Assembly (NCBI GenBank): GCA_002689565.1
Contig: NZGQ01000021.1
Span: 5,542-11,989 of the forward strand
Source of the DNA: Methanobacteriota archaeon
Lineage (GTDB): Archaea > Thermoplasmatota > Poseidoniia > Poseidoniales > Poseidoniaceae
Reading direction: 5' to 3'
Length of the DNA stretch: 6,448 bases
In this document: piece after piece, positions 1 through 5,660 of the stretch
How the letters are laid out: each line of letters starts with the position of its first letter
Position numbering within the stretch: position 1 is the stretch's first letter
Program-made: the position numbers and the translations under genes
Notes under the pieces: model-generated
Told to the model about the DNA's origin: nothing
The model's database searches: none
The model's input: only the letters and a program-made list of their open reading frames with translations

Positions 1-579
1 TGCAAAGATAACGATGTGAGAATAATTAGCGATGAAGTATACGCTGGAGCTGACCGTAATTGGATTCCATTTTTTAGAGAAGGAGAGAATTGCGTCACGA
101 TTTCATCCTTAACAAAAATCCATGGCTTAGGTGAAATAAGATATGGTTGGATGATTGCAAGTAAGGACATTATTGCGAATGCAGAGAACACATTCCACAA
201 TATGGCAGGAATTATGTCATCCCCAGTAATTCGTATTGCTGAACAAATAAAAGACAGATTGCATGAGCCAGTTGAACTAATTGAATACTATCGAGAAAAG
301 AATCTGCCATTGCTACAGGAAATGCTCACTCGAGTGGGCATTGAATGGATTCCACCACCGTACGGAGTATTCGGTGCTTTCAGAGTACCCGGCGTAGATA
401 CGATGGAAATGATCGACACTATTGGTAAATCACATGGATTGTTAGCAGTACCTGGTTGTATGTTTGATTCTGGACTTGAAGAATGGCTCAGAATAGGCTG
501 GTCTATAGACCCAGACTCTTTTGCAAAAGCAGTAATTGTATTGGAAAAGGTATTACTCACAGCCATTAACATAACTTGA
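1..579 (+). CDS. Pyridoxal-phosphate aminotransferase, class I/II (5'-truncated)
   Basis: Fold-type I PLP aminotransferase, cytosolic, moving an amino group between an amino acid and a 2-oxo acid; the substrate cannot be named. The reading frame is open from base 1, so the N-terminal half lies outside the window and about 190 C-terminal residues remain. Visible motifs are ISDEVYAG, whose Asp (codon 31-33) should pair with the PLP pyridine nitrogen and whose Tyr should contact the cofactor oxygen; SSLTK, with the Schiff-base Lys at 115-117; the following GLGEIRYGW with the phosphate-side Arg at 139-141; and LRIGW near the end, whose Arg (490-492) matches the Arg that binds the substrate carboxylate in aspartate aminotransferase relatives. 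Many relatives have Gly or Ala where this protein has Glu in GLGEIR. The stop is TGA. ubiX follows after 27 nt on the same strand. The family is secure; aspartate, alanine or aromatic specificity is open. Confidence 0.9.
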   Translation, partial: CKDNDVRIISDEVYAGADRNWIPFFREGENCVTISSLTKIHGLGEIRYGWMIASKDIIANAENTFHNMAGIMSSPVIRIAEQIKDRLHEPVELIEYYREKNLPLLQEMLTRVGIEWIPPPYGVFGAFRVPGVDTMEMIDTIGKSHGLLAVPGCMFDSGLEEWLRIGWSIDPDSFAKAVIVLEKVLLTAINIT

Positions 580-597
580 TACATAGTTCCATACGAC

Positions 598-602
598 AGG
601 TG
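598..602 (+). promoter_or_regulatory. Shine-Dalgarno site for the ubiX-like gene
   Basis: AGGTG, matching the core of the archaeal/bacterial anti-SD complement, lies 4 nt before the ATG at 607. It fixes that ATG as the start and shows that this gene is translated from its own site after the 27-nt gap behind the aminotransferase. Confidence 0.6.
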
Positions 603-606
603 GGTA

Positions 607-1176
607 ATGGGCGAGATTGTTCTTGTGATTTCTGGCGCCTCAGGGTCCATTTACGGCGTACGCTTAGCCGAAATACTAGGTACGGATGTCAGATTGGTTG
701 TAACTGATTCTGGGAGGATCACTATGGCTCACGAATGTGATGGCTTAACCCCCGAAGAACTTGCAAAGAAGACTGGGGCAATTCTAGAAAATAATAAAGA
801 CATTGCAGCAAAGTCAGCATCTGGTTCTGCAGCCATTGATGCTGTGGTTATTTGTCCGTGCAGTGGTACAACTCTCGGTAAACTTGCAGCCGGAATCGGC
901 GACAACCTTGCAACACGCTCAGCAATAGTTGCAATGAAGGAAAGAAGAAACTTGATCCTAGTACCAAGAGAAGCACCATATGCTACAATACACCTCGAAA
1001 ATATGGCAAAAATATCTGGGTGGGGAGCTACAATAATCCCTGCATCTCCAGGGTTCTACAACTTACCACAATCTATGGATGACTTAATTGACTTCATAGT
1101 TGCACGCATCCTTGACCACCTAGGTAGAGATAACGAACTCACCAAGCGTTGGACTGGAGAGGAAATAGATGATTGA
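607..1176 (+). CDS. ubiX: UbiX/Pad1-family flavin prenyltransferase
   Basis: Cytosolic flavoprotein of the UbiX family, which attaches a dimethylallyl group to FMN to make prenylated FMN, the cofactor of UbiD-type decarboxylases. The 189-residue length is normal. The N-terminal GASGSIYG (residues 10-17) is the family's flavin-binding loop. CPCSGTTLGKLA (83-94), R104 in LATRS, K111 in MKERR, R121-E122 in PREAPY and Y151 in FYNLPQSMDDL line up with the conserved basic, acidic and Tyr residues of the UbiX active site. The usual PRExPL reads PREAPY here, a mild change. The ATG at 607 is supported by an SD site. Its last 8 nt overlap the M28 peptidase gene. No ubiD partner is in view; in archaea prenyl-FMN may serve quinone synthesis or the UbiD-like decarboxylase of the modified mevalonate pathway. 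The family is firm; the downstream use is inference. Confidence 0.93.
   Translation: MGEIVLVISGASGSIYGVRLAEILGTDVRLVVTDSGRITMAHECDGLTPEELAKKTGAILENNKDIAAKSASGSAAIDAVVICPCSGTTLGKLAAGIGDNLATRSAIVAMKERRNLILVPREAPYATIHLENMAKISGWGATIIPASPGFYNLPQSMDDLIDFIVARILDHLGRDNELTKRWTGEEIDD
1156..1162 (+). promoter_or_regulatory. Shine-Dalgarno site for the M28 peptidase gene
   Basis: GGAGAGG ends 6 nt before the ATG at 1169 and lies inside the 3' end of the ubiX-like coding region. It supports the overlapping start at 1169 over any internal start, because no other in-frame ATG or GTG precedes the membrane segment. Confidence 0.6.
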
Positions 1177-2785
1177 TGGTGAGGTAATTTCAGCAGAAAT
1201 TGCCGACGAGTGGATTGAAGCGGACAACAGACGTTCAGCCCTTTCATTTTTTCAAAATTCTACTTTCCTTGCGATTCTACTAGTAGCCTTATTTCTTTCA
1301 TCGACTTTCCTTTATTTCTACCTCGACGAGGAGCCTGTTGATTACGGAGCATCTCTTGATTATGATCAAGAACGAACCTTGAGATACGCAGAAGACTTAC
1401 TCGCACTTGGCCATCCAGAATGGAAAGGAAGAATGAGTGGCACAGTAGAAGAGCAAGCCACAGCAGAATACATCAATGACTTGTTTGAAGAGTTAGGTTA
1501 CCAGTCGACTTTGGATACTTACGATGTACCCATGCACAGTGTGAATAGCGAACCAAGTCTTAGAGTTTGTATTCCGGGATCATCAGGCAGTTTCGGGATT
1601 ATTCCTTGCTCTGCCACCGACATTGATCGCCAAATAATCACTCTAAATCACAGAATGGATTACGTCATTCAAGGATTCTCTGGCGAATCTAATATTGAAT
1701 TCAACCAAGATACCGAAGTAATACACCTTGGAGATGGCTCAGATGATTCACTTTGGCAATTAGCTAGTGGCAATGTTGGCTATATCGTCGGAGGAGGTTC
1801 AGTTCCGAGTAATACCGACATAATGGTCAAGGCTATAGAATATGACCTACAGTCCATAATTAGGGCAAATAAGAACTACAATTGTGGTAAAATCGAAGGC
1901 AATGATTGTGTACCAATTTTCAAAGGAACTAGCCACAGTGCAATCGTTGAAGCAAATGGAGGTAGCGTACCATCAGAATTAGCATTCATAGCAGTCAGCA
2001 AAGATGCTGGTGAAATTCTTGAATCGGTTGTAATCAATGCTAGTGGAAGGCTAGAGATGATTATGGACGTAACCAATGATGAAGAAATGATGGTAAGAGT
2101 ACCATGTGGCACATATTATGGCAAGAGCGATGAATTGTTAATCGTAGGTGCCCATCACGACACAGTATACCATGCACCAGGGGCTGTAGACGATACATCT
2201 GGAACCGCTACAGTTCTTGAAATGGCAACTATGTTTTCAGAATATGTCTCCGAACATGGAGAACCTGACAGAACTGTCAGATTTTGCACTTGGGGAGGTG
2301 AAGAAGAGGGGCTATGGGGTTCAACAGCATATGTTGCTGACAAGAATCAAGCCTTGGCTGAAAACTTACGCCTATACATCAATCTAGACATGAACCACGT
2401 CGATATTGATCTAGAAGAACGTGGCAACTCTGTGACCCTTTTCACTAATCACCCAGATGATTATGAGCATATTGAAGCACTAGCTGAGAAATACAAGGAA
2501 GAAAACCCTGAGATGGCTAAGAAGTATGTGATCAATCTCGGATTATATGATGGAGGGCTTGGGGAACCAAATGGTATGCCTTGCAATTCCGACCATTGCC
2601 CCTTCGTCTACCAACTCGATGATGGAAATGTAATAGGAAGAGCTGCTGTTTGTTACGGTAGTGGGTCATGGGAATATCATACATATGCCGATACTATGGA
2701 TCGATTTAATGAAGAAAGCCTAGGTATTTCTGCAACAATATATGGGAATTACATCAAATTCTTGGCATACAACATAGATGAATGA
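1169..2785 (+). CDS. Membrane-anchored M28-family zinc metallopeptidase
   Basis: Di-zinc peptidase of family M28, probably an aminopeptidase acting outside the cytoplasmic membrane. Residues 1-30 form a short acidic cytoplasmic tail ending in basic residues; 31-52 is one hydrophobic helix with no obvious cleavage site, so a signal anchor is likely. All expected catalytic positions are visible: H329-x-D331 (zinc ligand and supporting Asp), D341 in GAVDDTSG (bridging ligand), E378-E379 in WGGEEEG (general base and ligand), D407 in INLDM (ligand) and H504 in EYHTYADT (ligand). SDHCPF at 474-479 is another family signature. Residues of about 195-290, ending in FIAVSKDAGEIL, resemble a degenerate PA domain inserted before the catalytic core. 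Cysteine pairs 134/147, 239/247 and 472/477 could be disulfides, fitting export. The start overlaps ubiX by 8 nt. A parvulin gene follows after 9 nt. The exact substrate is unknown; a relative such as glutaminyl cyclase is less likely. Confidence 0.92.
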   Translation: MIDGEVISAEIADEWIEADNRRSALSFFQNSTFLAILLVALFLSSTFLYFYLDEEPVDYGASLDYDQERTLRYAEDLLALGHPEWKGRMSGTVEEQATAEYINDLFEELGYQSTLDTYDVPMHSVNSEPSLRVCIPGSSGSFGIIPCSATDIDRQIITLNHRMDYVIQGFSGESNIEFNQDTEVIHLGDGSDDSLWQLASGNVGYIVGGGSVPSNTDIMVKAIEYDLQSIIRANKNYNCGKIEGNDCVPIFKGTSHSAIVEANGGSVPSELAFIAVSKDAGEILESVVINASGRLEMIMDVTNDEEMMVRVPCGTYYGKSDELLIVGAHHDTVYHAPGAVDDTSGTATVLEMATMFSEYVSEHGEPDRTVRFCTWGGEEEGLWGSTAYVADKNQALAENLRLYINLDMNHVDIDLEERGNSVTLFTNHPDDYEHIEALAEKYKEENPEMAKKYVINLGLYDGGLGEPNGMPCNSDHCPFVYQLDDGNVIGRAAVCYGSGSWEYHTYADTMDRFNEESLGISATIYGNYIKFLAYNIDE

Positions 2786-2790
2786 GGGAG
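2784..2790 (+). promoter_or_regulatory. Shine-Dalgarno site for the parvulin gene, fused to the upstream stop
   Basis: GAGGGAG starts within the TGA stop (2783-2785) of the peptidase gene and ends 4 nt before the ATG at 2795. The ribosome that finishes the peptidase is therefore already on the initiation site of the next gene. Confidence 0.6.
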
Positions 2791-2794
2791 TAAA

Positions 2795-3082
2795 ATGGTA
2801 AATCCAAGCGCACATGCAAGCCACATTTTAGTTAAGAGTAAAGGTGAAGCAACTCAACTTGCTTCAAACATAACAAAATTGAAAGATTTTCAAAAGACTG
2901 CTCGTAAGAAGTCCGATTGCCCCTCCAGTCAGAGAGGTGGAGATTTGGGTTGGTTTAGAAAAGGACAGATGGTTAGAGAATTTGAGGAAGCTGTTTGGAA
3001 TATACCTCTAAAAACCGTATCTTCACCCATTAAAACCCAATTCGGATATCATCTTATTTGGGTACATGAAAGAGAAGAGTGA
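2795..3082 (+). CDS. Stand-alone parvulin-type peptidyl-prolyl cis-trans isomerase
   Basis: A 95-residue single-domain parvulin, the size of E. coli Par10 (PpiC) and the small archaeal parvulins; it catalyses cis-trans rotation of Xaa-Pro bonds during folding. With Pin1 as guide, the active-site positions are all present: H10 in ASHILV, C42 in SDCPSS, M59 and F63 of the proline pocket in GQMVREFE, T81 and H86 in TQFGYH. The GGDLGWFRKGQM block is the family signature. There is no WW domain and no signal peptide or membrane segment, so it should be cytosolic. The short loop after HILVKSK has few basic residues, so phosphoserine specificity like that of Pin1 is not expected. It lies 9 nt behind the peptidase, and its stop is 4 nt before the preferred folB start. 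Confidence 0.93.
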   Translation: MVNPSAHASHILVKSKGEATQLASNITKLKDFQKTARKKSDCPSSQRGGDLGWFRKGQMVREFEEAVWNIPLKTVSSPIKTQFGYHLIWVHEREE

Positions 3083-3084
3083 TC
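3077..3084 (+). promoter_or_regulatory. Probable Shine-Dalgarno site deciding the folB start
   Basis: GAGTGATC resembles the anti-SD complement GAGGTGATC with one G missing, and it contains the TGA stop of the parvulin gene (3080-3082). It lies directly before the ATG at 3087. The upstream in-frame ATG at 3066 has no comparable element, so 3087 is preferred. Confidence 0.45.
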
Positions 3085-3086
3085 TT

Positions 3087-3446
3087 ATGACCACAAGAGT
3101 TGGACTCGAATCTTATGAAGTAATGGCAAAGCATGGTGTTTTTGATTACGAGAAAGACCAATCACAACCATTCATTGTATCAATATGGGTTACATTAGCC
3201 AATGATGTAATCAATGACGATATTGTTCAAACTCTAAACTACGCAGATTTGCAGGCATCAGTTGATTCCGAGATTGTCAATTCACTGCCAGTAAATCTTA
3301 TGGAAACATTATGCAGCAAACTTGTAAGCAACATCTCACAAAACCCAATAGTTGGATCGATATCAATACGAATTGAAAAGCCAGATGCCCCATTTCCACA
3401 CCCTGGAGGTTTGGCCGTAGTCGAGCATGAATGGACGAGGGATTGA
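3087..3446 (+). CDS. folB: Dihydroneopterin aldolase (FolB family)
   Basis: Cytosolic enzyme of the bacterial FolB family, which splits 7,8-dihydroneopterin to 6-hydroxymethyl-7,8-dihydropterin and glycolaldehyde in folate-type pterin synthesis. Numbered from the ATG at 3087, the protein has 119 residues, the usual size. Residues matching the S. aureus catalytic set are present: E22 (in HGVFDYEKD), Y52 (in TLNYADL), E73 (in NLMETL) and K98 (in RIEKPDAPF). That E22 takes the same number as in the S. aureus enzyme supports this start; the in-frame ATG at 3066 would add seven residues and overlap the parvulin gene by 17 nt. No other folate gene is in view. Many euryarchaea use the unrelated MptD for this step, so a FolB here may have come from bacteria. 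Its 3' end overlaps the next gene by 20 nt if that gene starts at 3427. Epimerase activity, known in some FolB relatives, cannot be excluded. Confidence 0.88.
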   Translation: MTTRVGLESYEVMAKHGVFDYEKDQSQPFIVSIWVTLANDVINDDIVQTLNYADLQASVDSEIVNSLPVNLMETLCSKLVSNISQNPIVGSISIRIEKPDAPFPHPGGLAVVEHEWTRD

Positions 3447-3957
3447 AGGGCCCCCTTCCTCTAGGACTTTCATGGCAGCACCATCTAGAGTCTTCGTACC
3501 CTCTGTTACTGAGGAGGGAGGTGGCGCCATTGGACTGGGTGTTTTTTCTTCAGAAGAAGTTGCCTGGAAGGTTCTTAGAACATTCCTAAAGAAATCCGAC
3601 CAAATGTCATTAACTCGATCCGATTTAGTAATCTGGGAAGTTGACTTAGTCGGAGAAAGTGGGATGACTGTTTTGTCAACAATGCATTGTAGAGACTGTC
3701 CTGTTTGTAAACGTAGAACATTTTGGATGGATTTGGAATCTTACTCTGCAATGTGCACAGGTAATGCATGTGAAGCATGGATAGAAGAATCAACCCATGA
3801 ACCAGGTAAGATCGATCTAGGCTGGCCTCCAACTAGATTCCTGAAACAAACTGAATCTATTGAAGAAGCATTGAATGAATTAAGGACAATAGGAGCAGAA
3901 ATAGAGTCTGCCGGAAGAACTCCAGATAGTCCATTCACATCGATTCCAGAGGAATAA
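3427..3957 (+). CDS. Uncharacterised cysteine-rich protein with a possible zinc ribbon
   Basis: I do not recognise this protein. From the ATG at 3427 it has 176 residues; a second in-frame ATG at 3472 gives 161 and is a real alternative. Neither has a strong SD: GGAGGT at 3405-3410 is 16 nt before 3427, and AGGA at 3463-3466 is 5 nt before 3472. Recognisable sequence (SRVFVPSVTEEGGG) begins after the second ATG. Three parts are visible: an N-terminal region (about 20-75) with alternating hydrophobic residues; a cysteine block with C88, C91, C94, C110 and C115, where C91-x2-C94 and C110-x4-C115 could form one zinc site; and an acidic C-terminal tail (about 142-176) with a likely helix, SIEEALNELRTIGAEIE. 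There is no signal peptide or membrane segment. It is last in the plus-strand unit and its final 23 bp overlap argS on the other strand. Coding status is supported by its length, continuous packing and zinc-site pattern. Confidence 0.75.
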   Translation: MNGRGIEGPPSSRTFMAAPSRVFVPSVTEEGGGAIGLGVFSSEEVAWKVLRTFLKKSDQMSLTRSDLVIWEVDLVGESGMTVLSTMHCRDCPVCKRRTFWMDLESYSAMCTGNACEAWIEESTHEPGKIDLGWPPTRFLKQTESIEEALNELRTIGAEIESAGRTPDSPFTSIPEE

Positions 3958-5647
3958 TGCCTACTGCAGACATACCCTCACGTAGTAATTGTCTAGCCTT
4001 CTCGCTCACAGAATAGTTGAATTCGCTTACGACCCCGTCTTTGATTACGTGACAATCACGATAAAATGAGTTGTAAGCGGTAGCTAGTTCCAGCATGAAC
4101 AATGCAAAGACGTGAGGCTTGTTCTCGTTAACAGACTGAGACAATTTATCATAATAACAAGCCATACTGCGCAAAAGTTCGTGCATTGCAGGAGGTACGT
4201 CCCCTGTGGAATCATTGGAAGGTCCGCGACCTACCTTACGAGCAATCGAACATGCTCTTGTATGAGAGTACATTACGAAAGGAGCGCTTTCTCCTTCGAA
4301 AGATAGGGCATCTTCCCATCTGAAAGTGAAACCTTTGTCAGGGCTTACCTTCACAATATTGAATCTAACAGCAGAAACCCCAACCGCTTCTGAAATTTTG
4401 TTAACTTCTTCTTCATCAAGATCACCACGCAGTTCCCTTACTACGGACGCCGCATGTGCCTTGGCCTCCTCTAGAAGATCATCCATGAAAACTACATTTC
4501 CTTTCCTTGTGCTCATCTTTCCTTCTGGTAATTTGATGAAAGCGTAAAACATCACATCTGGTGTTTTTTGACCTAACTCAGTCAAGGTCATACCTACTTG
4601 CTTAGCTTGTAACTTGTGATCTTCACCAAGTATGTTGACTAGATTGTCGCATTGCTGCCATTTCCACATATGATATGCTATATCTCTCGTGGCATACAGA
4701 GAAGAGCCATCGCCTCTTCTATAGAAGAAATCGGTTTTACCTTTTAGGCCTCTTTGACCGAGATCAAGATAGTGGGCTCCATTCTCTGCCACCTCATGAA
4801 TATCCAGGCTTTCCAAACGCTCCATAAGTGCTGAAACAGAACCATCTACAACAAATTTGGATTCCTTAGTGAAGGTATCAAACTCAATACCCAAACGAGA
4901 CAATGTCTCTAGCATTCCATCAAGAACAGGTTTGTATGCTTCTTCGAATTGAGCTAGAACAGAATCATCACCATGTTCTGAGGCGTGGACTAATTTACTA
5001 ATTGCCGCTTCAATATCTTCTGATCCATCTTGGGAGCGCAAGTTTTGTGCTGCTTGATACCAACGAACTGTTTCATGATCCTTTTTCCCTTCCCAGCGAG
5101 GATTTACGCTATCCTCGTCACCTAGGATTTCATCGACTTGGGCCTTTGACAGATTTTCAAGTGCCCATGCAAGAACACCAACCTGTTTCCCCATGTCATC
5201 AACATAGTATTCCGCTCGCACATTATTCCCATACAATCGATTTAGGCGAACAAGTGTATCGCCTAGTATCGCATTTCTTGCTCTTCCTACGTGGAAAGGT
5301 CCGTTTGGATTTGCACTTGTATGTTCTATCAATACTTCTTTTTCCACAATTGGAGGCTCTAAGTTCATCACACTCTTCGATAGCCAAACTGACTTTGCAC
5401 TGAAATTGAGATAGCCACCTGTTGCACTAACATTGAATTCCCCCGAAATTGAATCAGCCAATTGTTGAGCGATCTCAACAGGATTCCTGCCTAATTGTTT
5501 AGCAAAAGGAAAGCAGGGTAGAGATAGATCTCCTTGGGACTTCTCTCTACTTGTACCAAGAGCGTTTCTCCAAAAGTCACCAGAAACCCCAATGTCAGCA
5601 AGTGCCAACTCTAAGCATGGTTCGACAATCTGTCTAAGAATATACAT
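3935..5647 (-). CDS. argS: Arginyl-tRNA synthetase
   Basis: Class I aminoacyl-tRNA synthetase that charges tRNA-Arg in the cytosol. From the ATG at 5647 it has 570 residues, normal for the family. The order of parts is an N-terminal Add-1 domain (about 1-85, with KSQGDLSLPCFPFAK), which in ArgS contacts the tRNA D-loop; the Rossmann catalytic core with the HIGH-type motif as HVGR (119-122) in NPNGPFHVGRARN; YATRDIAYH (318-326); the KMSK-type motif as KMSTR (377-381) followed by KGN; and a C-terminal DALR anticodon-binding domain (about 453-570) beginning near MYSHTRACSIARK. A TTG lies two codons upstream at 5653, but the SD at 5655-5660 is 7 nt from the ATG and only 1 nt from the TTG, so ATG is the start. 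It follows prf1 by 9 nt and converges on the Cys-rich gene, overlapping it by 23 bp. Nothing looks broken. Confidence 0.97.
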   Translation of the reverse strand: MYILRQIVEPCLELALADIGVSGDFWRNALGTSREKSQGDLSLPCFPFAKQLGRNPVEIAQQLADSISGEFNVSATGGYLNFSAKSVWLSKSVMNLEPPIVEKEVLIEHTSANPNGPFHVGRARNAILGDTLVRLNRLYGNNVRAEYYVDDMGKQVGVLAWALENLSKAQVDEILGDEDSVNPRWEGKKDHETVRWYQAAQNLRSQDGSEDIEAAISKLVHASEHGDDSVLAQFEEAYKPVLDGMLETLSRLGIEFDTFTKESKFVVDGSVSALMERLESLDIHEVAENGAHYLDLGQRGLKGKTDFFYRRGDGSSLYATRDIAYHMWKWQQCDNLVNILGEDHKLQAKQVGMTLTELGQKTPDVMFYAFIKLPEGKMSTRKGNVVFMDDLLEEAKAHAASVVRELRGDLDEEEVNKISEAVGVSAVRFNIVKVSPDKGFTFRWEDALSFEGESAPFVMYSHTRACSIARKVGRGPSNDSTGDVPPAMHELLRSMACYYDKLSQSVNENKPHVFALFMLELATAYNSFYRDCHVIKDGVVSEFNYSVSEKARQLLREGMSAVGIIPLESM

Positions 5648-5654
5648 TGTCAAG

Positions 5655-5660
5655 CCTCAC
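5655..5660 (-). promoter_or_regulatory. Shine-Dalgarno site for argS, fused to the prf1 stop
   Basis: Read on the minus strand, GTGAGG includes the TGA stop of prf1 (5657-5659) and ends 7 nt before the ATG at 5647. It selects that ATG over the TTG at 5653 and implies translational coupling of argS to prf1. Confidence 0.6.

Noticed and set aside
16..18. GTG as the start of the aminotransferase
   Set aside because: The frame is open to base 1 and the GTG sits just before the ISDEVY motif in mid-protein, so it is an internal valine.
288..650. Minus-strand open frame of 120 codons across the aminotransferase/ubiX junction
   Set aside because: It runs opposite conserved motifs of two real genes and encodes nothing recognisable.
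3445..3458. Inverted repeat GAAGGG-CC-CCCTTC just after the folB stop
   Set aside because: The stem has 6 bp with a 2-nt loop, no T-run follows, and it lies inside the next gene if that starts at 3427. It is too weak to call a terminator, though it could affect which start is used.
3542..3547. Run of six T on the plus strand, followed by TTCTTC-A-GAAGAA
   Set aside because: It lies well inside the Cys-rich coding region with more than 400 bases of coding sequence after it; the repeat is a by-product of Phe, Ser and Glu codons.
4564..4569. Run of six T on the plus strand as a terminator for the plus-strand unit
   Set aside because: It lies about 600 nt beyond the last gene, inside argS, and has no supporting structure. 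It cannot be claimed without transcript data.
5002..5403. Plus-strand open frame of 133 codons opposite argS
   Set aside because: It is antisense to a well-supported synthetase and has no recognisable domain or SD.
5651..5653. TTG start for argS, two codons upstream of the ATG
   Set aside because: It would lie only 1 nt from the SD, while the ATG at 5647 has a normal 7-nt spacing.
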